Below are positions 6,458 through 13,001 of a DNA stretch of 15,235 nt, in pieces (position 1 is the first letter of the stretch; each line of letters opens with the position of its first letter). Source of the stretch: Candidatus Zhuqueibacterota bacterium (GTDB lineage Bacteria; Zhuqueibacterota; Zhuqueibacteria; Thermofontimicrobiales; Thiofontviventaceae); NCBI GenBank assembly GCA_014729735.1, contig WJJN01000318.1:1-15235 (forward strand), given 5' to 3'. The notes beneath the pieces were generated by a model. It had not been told where the DNA came from. It worked only from the letters and a program-made list of their open reading frames with translations, and made no database searches. A program made the position numbers and the translations under genes.

Positions 6458-8386
6458 ATGGATATGAAACAACAACAAAGCATTCCTGATATTTCCGAAT
6501 ATGATGCAAATCAAATTACAGTGCTAAAGGGATTAGAAGCAGTCAGGCGCCGCCCTGCAATGTATATCGGTGATGTATCTATAAGGGGATTGCACCATCT
6601 TGTGTATGAAATCGTGGATAATAGCATCGATGAGGCATTAGCCGGTACATGCACCCAAATCGATGTTATCATTTGCGAAGATAATTCAGTCACGGTGATC
6701 GATAATGGTCGGGGAATTCCGGTTGACATTCACAGCACCATGAAAAAATCTGCACTGGAAGTGGTAATGACGGTTCTGCATGCCGGTGGTAAATTCGATA
6801 AGAAGTCTTACAAAGTGTCCGGTGGATTGCACGGAGTGGGTGTTTCAGTTGTCAATGCACTATCCGAATGGTGCGAAGCTGAAGTATATCGAGACGGTCA
6901 GGTCCATTATCAAAGATATGTCCGGGGTGTACCGCTGGAGAAAGTGAAAAGAACAGGCAAAACCAAGAAAAGAGGCACTAAAATCACGTTTAGACCTGAT
7001 CCCGAGATTTTCAAGAGGATAAATTTCAACTTTGATATTCTTTGTGAAAGATTGCGGGAACTTGCTTTCCTTAATAAAGATCTGCTTATCAAAATCGAGG
7101 ATAAACGGGATGGGAAAAAGGAGAAATTTCAATACAAAGGCGGTTTGAAAGAGTTCGTCCAATATTTGGATCAGAACCGTGATTCAATAATGAAAAATCC
7201 GATTATTATTGAAGGTGAACGAGATGATGTTCCCGTCGAAATAGCTTTTCAATATAATAATGGATATACTGAAAATATTTTTTCTTATGTGAATAATATC
7301 CATACGATTGAGGGGGGCAGCCATTTGGTGGGATTTAAGGCAGCGCTAACCCGAACTCTAAATAATTATGCCACTAAAAACAAATTGCTCAAAAATGAAG
7401 CGTTCACGCTTTCCGGAGAAGACGTAAGGGAAGGTTTAACAGCAATCCTTAGTATCAAACATATCGAACCGCAATTTGAAGGGCAGACCAAAACAAAACT
7501 TGGAAACAGCGAAGTCAAGGGAATTGTCGAATCAATTATTGGAGATAATCTGTCCTTGCATCTTGAAAAAAATCCTTCGATAGCAAAGAAAATAATTGAG
7601 AAATGCGTGGCTGCAGCTCGGTCCAGAGAGGCAGCACGAAAAGCTCGCGAAATAACGCGTCGAAAAGGAATTCTCAATGGCGGCGGTTTACCGGGCAAAT
7701 TAGCCGATTGTGCCTTGAGAACTCCGGAAGATACCGAGCTGTATTTGGTTGAGGGTGATTCAGCAGGCGGTTCAGCAAAACAGGGACGTGATCGTAAGTT
7801 TCAGGCAATTTTACCGCTGAAAGGTAAAATCCTGAATGTCGAAAAAGCGAGAATTGATAAAATTCTCTCGAACGAAGAAATAAAAACAATTATTACAGCT
7901 CTCGGTACAGGGATCGGATCCACTGAATTCGATATAAGCAAAATAAGGTACGGCAAAATAATTATTATGACAGATGCTGATGTGGATGGGGCGCATATTC
8001 GCACATTACTGCTGACGTTCTTTTTCCGGTACATGAGAGAACTGATCGAGAAAAATCATGTTTACATCGCACAACCGCCGTTATACAGAATTATAAAGAA
8101 TAAAAAAGAATTCTACGCGTATGATGACGAAGAGCGTGATAGGATTTATGAACAGGTTGGGAAAAACGGAGCAAATATCCAGCGCTACAAAGGTTTGGGA
8201 GAAATGAATCCCGAACAATTATGGAAAACAACCATGGATCCTGATAACAGAACGCTGCTACAGGTGACAATCGAGGAAGGATTTGAAGCGGATCTTATTT
8301 TTTCGACGCTTATGGGTGACAAAGTAGAGCCGCGGCGAAAATTTATCGAAGAGAACGCGAAATACGTCAGAAATCTCGACGTTTAA
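6458..8386 (+). CDS. gyrB: DNA gyrase subunit B
   Basis: GyrB supplies the ATPase and part of the DNA-cleavage machinery of gyrase, which introduces negative supercoils. The 642 residues show the GHKL ATPase with catalytic Glu51 (YEIVDNSIDEA), DNGRGIP (82-88) and GGLHGVG (122-128). The transducer domain follows, with QTKTKLGN (343-350). The TOPRIM domain has EGDSAGG (432-438), PLKGKILNVEKA (453-464) and DADVD (506-510), then the RYKGLGEMN tail (576-584). The length is that of short GyrB proteins lacking the roughly 165-residue insertion found in enterobacteria. The ATG at 6458 has GAAAGG (6444-6449) eight bases upstream; a second ATG six bases later is possible. gyrA follows after 27 bases. 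Confidence 0.98.
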   Translation: MDMKQQQSIPDISEYDANQITVLKGLEAVRRRPAMYIGDVSIRGLHHLVYEIVDNSIDEALAGTCTQIDVIICEDNSVTVIDNGRGIPVDIHSTMKKSALEVVMTVLHAGGKFDKKSYKVSGGLHGVGVSVVNALSEWCEAEVYRDGQVHYQRYVRGVPLEKVKRTGKTKKRGTKITFRPDPEIFKRINFNFDILCERLRELAFLNKDLLIKIEDKRDGKKEKFQYKGGLKEFVQYLDQNRDSIMKNPIIIEGERDDVPVEIAFQYNNGYTENIFSYVNNIHTIEGGSHLVGFKAALTRTLNNYATKNKLLKNEAFTLSGEDVREGLTAILSIKHIEPQFEGQTKTKLGNSEVKGIVESIIGDNLSLHLEKNPSIAKKIIEKCVAAARSREAARKAREITRRKGILNGGGLPGKLADCALRTPEDTELYLVEGDSAGGSAKQGRDRKFQAILPLKGKILNVEKARIDKILSNEEIKTIITALGTGIGSTEFDISKIRYGKIIIMTDADVDGAHIRTLLLTFFFRYMRELIEKNHVYIAQPPLYRIIKNKKEFYAYDDEERDRIYEQVGKNGANIQRYKGLGEMNPEQLWKTTMDPDNRTLLQVTIEEGFEADLIFSTLMGDKVEPRRKFIEENAKYVRNLDV

Positions 8387-8413
8387 TTTATAATTTTGGG
8401 AAGATAACAGGAA

Positions 8414-10849
8414 ATGGAAATACAACGAGAAAGACTTCAACCGATTTATATTGAAGAAGAGATGAAGAAATCCTACATCGATTATTCGATGTCGGTAATT
8501 GTATCTCGTGCGTTACCGGATGTACGGGATGGGATGAAGCCCGTACATCGACGCGTGTTGTATGGAATGCACGGACTCGGATTGCGCCCGAATAGTGCTT
8601 ATAAAAAAAGCGCCAGAATTGTTGGTGAAGTTTTAGGTAAATACCATCCCCATGGAGATTCGGCTGTTTACGATACAATGGTTCGTATGGTGCAAACGTT
8701 TTCACTCCGCTATCCGCTTGTCGATGGTCAGGGAAATTTCGGTTCCGTGGATGGTGATTCTCCTGCGGCGATGAGGTATACGGAAGCACGTTTGGCACGA
8801 ATTGCAGAAGAACTTCTCAGAGACCTGGACAAAGATACCGTTGATTTTGTTCCGAATTTTGATGAAACATTAAATGAGCCTATCGTTTTACCTTCACTAC
8901 TACCAAATCTGCTGGTAAATGGTGCTTCCGGAATTGCAGTAGGCATGGCAACGAATATTCCTCCGCATAATTTAGGCGAAGTTGTGGATGCATTAGTACA
9001 ACTCATCGATAAGCCGGATTCCGGTGTCGAGGAATTGATGCAACATATTCAAGGACCGGATTTTCCAACCGGCGCGATCATTTACGGCGTTGAAGGAATT
9101 GACGAGGCATACCGTTCGGGAAGAGGACGCATTTTGCTGAGGGCAAAGGCAAATGTCGAAAATTTAAAAGGGGGAAAACAAAACATCATAGTTTCGGAGA
9201 TTCCCTATCAGGTAAATAAAGCAAATTTGCTGTTGAAAATTGCTGACCTCGTCAATAACAAAAAAATTGAAGGAATTACTGAAGTTCGTGATGAGTCTGA
9301 CAAAGACGGCTACCGCATTGTAATCGAATTAAAACGAGACGCACAGGCGGAAGTAATCCTGAATCAGCTTTATAAACATACCCAAATGCAAGTAACATTC
9401 GGCGTTATCATGCTGGCATTGGTTGATGGGATTCCTCAGGTATTGAATCTCAAGCAAATCCTTAAACACTTTATTGATTTCAGACATGAAATAGTCATCA
9501 GGAGAACGAAACACGATCTGGAGAAAGCTGAAAAACGGGCGCATATTCTTGAAGGCTTGAAAATCGCTCTGGATAATATCGATGAGATTATTGAATTGAT
9601 TAAGAAATCCAGAAACACAGAGACAGCGCGAAACAATTTGATGAAGCGGTTTAAATTATCCGAAGTACAGGCGCAGGCGATTCTTGATATGCGATTACAA
9701 CGATTAACGGGTCTGGAACGAAAGAAAATTGAAGAGGAATATCTTGAAACAATAAAATTGATCGAGAAATTGAGATCGATTTTGAGCAGCGAAAAACAGC
9801 GAATGAATATTATTAAGGAAGAATTGCTAGAATTAAAAGAGAAATTTAATGATGAACGACGAACAGAGATTATTGAAAATGTAGAAGAATTTTCAATCGA
9901 AGATATGATAGCCGAAGAGGATGTGGTTATCACGATTTCTCACGGCGGTTTTATCAAACGGTTTCCCGTATCAGGCTATCGCCGGCAAAATCGCGGCGGA
10001 ACAGGACATTCGGGGGCACCTACCACTCGTGAAGATTTTATCGAACATCTCTTCATTGCTTCGACTCATAATTATCTGCTATTTTTTACAGACAGAGGGA
10101 GATGTCATTGGCTGAAGGTATATGAATTACCACAAGCTGGAAAAGGAGCCAAGGGTCGCGCAATTGTAAATTTATTGCAGTTGGAGAAAAATGAAAAAAT
10201 ACGGGCAATATTAAATGTAAAACAATTTGATGATGAACACTACATCGTTATGGCTACCCGCAACGGAATTATAAAAAAAACCGTTCTTTCGGCGTATGGT
10301 AATCCAAGAAAGGGTGGTATTACAGCGATAAATATCCGACCAGGAGATGATTTGATCGAAGCCAAATTGACCGATCGGACTCAGGAAATTATGTTGGGCA
10401 CCGAAAGCGGTCAGGCAATTCGTTTTCACGAAAATGATGTAAGAGATATGGGGCGAGCAGCCACCGGAGTGATCGGCATTAATTTGGCAAAGGGCGATAA
10501 AGTTGTCGGAATGTTAACAGCACGAAAGAATAGCACAATTCTGGTTGTCACTGAAAAGGGATTCGGCAAGCGCACCTCTGTGGATGAATATCGAATCACG
10601 CGACGCGGGGGAAAAGGAGTCGCAACAATCAAAATAACTGAGCGCGTTGGCAAGATGATTGCAATCAAAGAAGTAATCGATGATGATGATATCATGATCA
10701 TTACTTCCAAAGGCATTGTGATCCGCCAGCGGGTAAGCAAACTGCGTCCGATGGGAAGGGCAACCCAGGGCGTTCGATTAATCAGATTACATGAAGATGA
10801 TTACATTGCAGATATCGCCAGAATCGTTCGAGATGCTGAGGAAGACTGA
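8414..10849 (+). CDS. gyrA: DNA gyrase subunit A
   Basis: GyrA cuts and rejoins DNA and wraps it for supercoiling. The 811 residues contain the winged-helix and tower domains with the catalytic Tyr122 (AAMRYTE). The quinolone-resistance region reads GDSAVYDTM (81-89) with Ser83 and Asp87, the residues found in drug-sensitive enzymes. The coiled-coil and tower region spans about 360-490, and the six-bladed C-terminal domain about 500-805. The GyrA box that marks gyrase is present but altered: QNRGGTG (525-531) instead of QRRGGKG. A second similar motif, TRRGGKG, occurs at 729-735. The protein ends in a short RDAEED and lacks a long acidic tail. Adjacency to gyrB, 27 bases upstream, favours gyrase over topoisomerase IV. 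GGGAAG (8398-8403) and AGGA (8409-8412) precede the ATG. Confidence 0.97.
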   Translation: MEIQRERLQPIYIEEEMKKSYIDYSMSVIVSRALPDVRDGMKPVHRRVLYGMHGLGLRPNSAYKKSARIVGEVLGKYHPHGDSAVYDTMVRMVQTFSLRYPLVDGQGNFGSVDGDSPAAMRYTEARLARIAEELLRDLDKDTVDFVPNFDETLNEPIVLPSLLPNLLVNGASGIAVGMATNIPPHNLGEVVDALVQLIDKPDSGVEELMQHIQGPDFPTGAIIYGVEGIDEAYRSGRGRILLRAKANVENLKGGKQNIIVSEIPYQVNKANLLLKIADLVNNKKIEGITEVRDESDKDGYRIVIELKRDAQAEVILNQLYKHTQMQVTFGVIMLALVDGIPQVLNLKQILKHFIDFRHEIVIRRTKHDLEKAEKRAHILEGLKIALDNIDEIIELIKKSRNTETARNNLMKRFKLSEVQAQAILDMRLQRLTGLERKKIEEEYLETIKLIEKLRSILSSEKQRMNIIKEELLELKEKFNDERRTEIIENVEEFSIEDMIAEEDVVITISHGGFIKRFPVSGYRRQNRGGTGHSGAPTTREDFIEHLFIASTHNYLLFFTDRGRCHWLKVYELPQAGKGAKGRAIVNLLQLEKNEKIRAILNVKQFDDEHYIVMATRNGIIKKTVLSAYGNPRKGGITAINIRPGDDLIEAKLTDRTQEIMLGTESGQAIRFHENDVRDMGRAATGVIGINLAKGDKVVGMLTARKNSTILVVTEKGFGKRTSVDEYRITRRGGKGVATIKITERVGKMIAIKEVIDDDDIMIITSKGIVIRQRVSKLRPMGRATQGVRLIRLHEDDYIADIARIVRDAEED

Positions 10850-10852
10850 TAA

Positions 10853-10873
10853 AAATTTATATCACATAAATTT
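10853..10873. repeat. AT-only inverted repeat after gyrA
   Basis: AAATTTAT (10853-10860) and ATAAATTT (10866-10873) form a perfect eight-base dyad around ATCAC, starting four bases after the gyrA stop. It has no GC pairs and no following T-run, so it would be a poor terminator. It may have no function, and the next gene may still be read from gyrA. Confidence 0.3.
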
Positions 10874-10916
10874 CTATCGCACTATCTAATGCTAATAAAC
10901 GCACAGGGGAAGCAAC

Positions 10917-12158
10917 ATGGAAAAAACAACAGGAGAAAATGAAAAGAGGTTATTGGCATCAGTACTACGAAAAAGATTGATTGAGGGAAAAAATACCATT
11001 ACATATAAAGAACTCTTAAGTGAAGAAATGCCAGCTTTTCTTAAAAATTTTCTTCAGAAAAGAGTTCAAAAATTTTTTTTAACAGACGAACCGTTTCAAT
11101 TTAATAATTCGAAAAGATACGATTTCAATCATAGCCAGATTAGAAATCTCACTTCACAATTGAGGATTGCTTTTGAGGAAGCGACGCTATTTACGAAAGA
11201 AGAAATTTCGGAAATTATAAATCGCACGGTCGGTTTACAATTTGATTTATTGATTGCCCCTAAAAGAACGTTACTTAAGATATTTTTTAAAAATAAATCA
11301 GAGAGAACACAGACCGATATAATGAAAATACTATCGGGTCTTACGGATGATAGAATATTCATAAAAGAAGTACTTAATAAAATTAAGGAATTCGATCAGT
11401 TTCATATTGTCGAAGAAGATTTCGAAAAAATTTTGGAACACGCGGAAAATGATGTTTATGGGGCTGATTTTATTTCCTCATTTGTTTCGGATGTTGAAGT
11501 ATTTTTAGAATTTTTAAGTCATATAAATGGAAGGGATGAAAAATCCGTTAATCGAAAAATTCTGGAGCTGCTTTTAGTCGAGAGAAATGTTGGCAATTAT
11601 TATGAAGCATTCAATTCGGTTTACGCAGCAGATGATTGGTTTGAATTGCAAAAGATATCAAAATTGCTGAATGACTATTTTGAACAGGAAAAGGAACAAC
11701 AAGAACAGAACGAAGAATCTGGCAGTTTTACTTCTTTGCTGAACGAGGATACGCAATCCATTCATACTGACGCTGAGGATGATGAAACTGAGACTATCGA
11801 TTTAGACAGCGAAGAGGATCAAACTCAAAAACATTACCCAAAAGTGGAAGCGTGGAAGGAACCTCAGGATTATATCATCCACAGGGAAATGATCGAATAT
11901 CAGCCCGAGGTAAAATTGGTTTCGCTTTTTACTCTGTTTGATGAAAAAAACAGAAAATTAATTCAAAGGAAGATATTCAAAAAAGATGAAGATGCTTTTG
12001 AAAATTTTGTGAAAAGGCTCGATGAAATTGATAACTGGAAGGAAGCCAAGATAATTATAGATGATGAATTGACGATGCGATCGGTTCAGCCTTTTTCCAG
12101 GGAAGCTCTTGCATTGGGAGATATCGTTTTCAACCGCTATTTTCCTCAAAAAGTTTAA
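10917..12158 (+). CDS. Hypothetical protein, 413 residues, helical with acidic linker
   Basis: I do not recognise this family. The product has no signal peptide or membrane segment, so it is probably cytoplasmic. A charged, mostly helical N-terminal region (about 1-255) contains hydrophobic heptad-like stretches such as EVFLEFLSHI (194-203) and KILELLLVERNVGNYYEAF (214-232). A low-complexity, strongly acidic and Gln-rich linker follows (about 256-306, including DAEDDETETIDLDSEED, 285-301). A second folded region (about 310-413) contains LVSLFTLFDEKNRKLIQRKI (334-353) and ends LALGDIVFNRYFPQKV. AGGGGA (10905-10910), six bases before the ATG, gives strong start support. It begins 67 bases after gyrA and ends 20 bases before the FecR gene, so it may be co-transcribed with both. 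The globular-linker-globular build suggests a protein-protein adaptor, but that is a guess. Confidence 0.85.
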   Translation: MEKTTGENEKRLLASVLRKRLIEGKNTITYKELLSEEMPAFLKNFLQKRVQKFFLTDEPFQFNNSKRYDFNHSQIRNLTSQLRIAFEEATLFTKEEISEIINRTVGLQFDLLIAPKRTLLKIFFKNKSERTQTDIMKILSGLTDDRIFIKEVLNKIKEFDQFHIVEEDFEKILEHAENDVYGADFISSFVSDVEVFLEFLSHINGRDEKSVNRKILELLLVERNVGNYYEAFNSVYAADDWFELQKISKLLNDYFEQEKEQQEQNEESGSFTSLLNEDTQSIHTDAEDDETETIDLDSEEDQTQKHYPKVEAWKEPQDYIIHREMIEYQPEVKLVSLFTLFDEKNRKLIQRKIFKKDEDAFENFVKRLDEIDNWKEAKIIIDDELTMRSVQPFSREALALGDIVFNRYFPQKV

Positions 12159-12178
12159 ACAAAATTGAAGAGGCAATT

Positions 12179-12958
12179 ATGATGATAAAAAAATTATTCA
12201 GGACAACTGTTATTATAGTGACAGTTGCAATAATCGGGGGTAGTTTTATTTTGGAAAGCAGGATGAGCATCGGCAAACCGGATGACCAGAAGAAAGGATT
12301 GGTCACATATGCCGATGGTCGAGTTAAAAAACGTGCCGGTAAATCTGCAGATTGGATCAATGCAGAAATAAATTCCGCTGTGAATAGCGGAGACAGACTC
12401 AGAACCTATCAACGATCCCGGGCTGAGCTCGAACTTATCGATCTTGATGTGATACGTATGGCACCAGAAACCACGATAGATATTATTAAATTATATGAAG
12501 AAACCAAGGGCAAATTAAAAGAAACCAAAATTGATATTCAGGAAGGTGATATTTGGGCGAATCTGGAAAAAAAGGACTCTTCCGTAAAATTTGATATTAC
12601 GACTCCGGTTGCAGGAGCTGCAATAACCGGTACCGTTTTTCGAATGAATGTCAAACAAGACTCCACAACAGAATTGAAGGTATATAACGGCGAAGTTAAA
12701 GTCACAAATGCACCGGAAAAACTGCAGCCGGATTCTCAAAAAACCTTTCAAAAGCCCCATGAAGTGCCGGGTCCGCAAGAGGTTCCCGGACCAAAGGAGG
12801 TATCTCTCGACGAATGGGTTTATATTGTAAAAAATATGCAAAAAATTGTCATTGACAACTCAGGAAGTGTTCTGTCATACGGTGATTTCAATGCCACAGA
12901 TCCGGATGAGCAGACAGAGTGGGTGCAATGGAATTTACGGCGAGACAAAGCAGAATAG
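12179..12958 (+). CDS. FecR-domain protein with N-terminal membrane anchor
   Basis: The 259 residues begin with a basic start and one membrane segment (about 8-25, RTTVIIVTVAIIGGSFIL), either a signal anchor or an uncleaved signal. A FecR domain follows on the outer side (about 40-178). It contains VNSGDRLRTYQRSRAELEL (68-86), IRMAPETTI (92-100), EGDIWANL (122-129), TPVAGAAITGTVFRM (142-156) and LKVYNGEVKV (166-175). After it come a short Pro-rich piece with two EVPGP repeats (195-204) and a C-terminal tail of unknown fold. FecR was first known as an anti-sigma sensor, but stand-alone FecR domains in the envelope are common and often have other roles. No sigma-factor gene is nearby. GAAGAGG (12167-12173) is spaced five bases from the first ATG and eight from the second (12182), so the true start may be the second. 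Confidence 0.87.
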   Translation: MMIKKLFRTTVIIVTVAIIGGSFILESRMSIGKPDDQKKGLVTYADGRVKKRAGKSADWINAEINSAVNSGDRLRTYQRSRAELELIDLDVIRMAPETTIDIIKLYEETKGKLKETKIDIQEGDIWANLEKKDSSVKFDITTPVAGAAITGTVFRMNVKQDSTTELKVYNGEVKVTNAPEKLQPDSQKTFQKPHEVPGPQEVPGPKEVSLDEWVYIVKNMQKIVIDNSGSVLSYGDFNATDPDEQTEWVQWNLRRDKAE

Positions 12959-12968
12959 TTAGAAATGC

Positions 12969-12994
12969 GAGCCTTTCCGAATACGGGAAGGCTC
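12969..12994. terminator. Hairpin between convergent genes, likely bidirectional terminator
   Basis: GAGCCTTTCCG (12969-12979) and CGGGAAGGCTC (12984-12994) pair into an 11-base stem with one G-T wobble and an AATA loop. It sits between the stop codons of the rightward FecR gene and the leftward patatin-Omp85 gene. The flanking T-richness is modest on both sides (ACTTATATT to the right, GCATTTCTAAC on the other strand), so it may need help for full termination. Confidence 0.72.
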
Positions 12995-13001
12995 ACTTAT
13001 A

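Noticed and set aside
7366..7698. Antisense open frame of 110 codons inside gyrB, and similar long antisense frames inside dnaA and gyrA
   Set aside because: They lie opposite strongly conserved coding sequence, show no recognisable domain, and are explained by codon bias of the sense genes.
8414..10849. Topoisomerase IV subunit A (ParC) instead of GyrA, because of the altered GyrA box
   Set aside because: Adjacency to a clear gyrB, the recognisable though altered box and the full six-bladed-type C-terminal domain favour GyrA.
10853..10873. Intrinsic terminator ending the gyrBA transcript
   Set aside because: The stem is entirely A-T and is not followed by a T-run, so termination here is unlikely to be strong.
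12752..12793. Repeat expansion or fusion point at the EVPGP units in the FecR protein
   Set aside because: Only two units are present, and the frame and composition run smoothly through; it is most simply a flexible linker.
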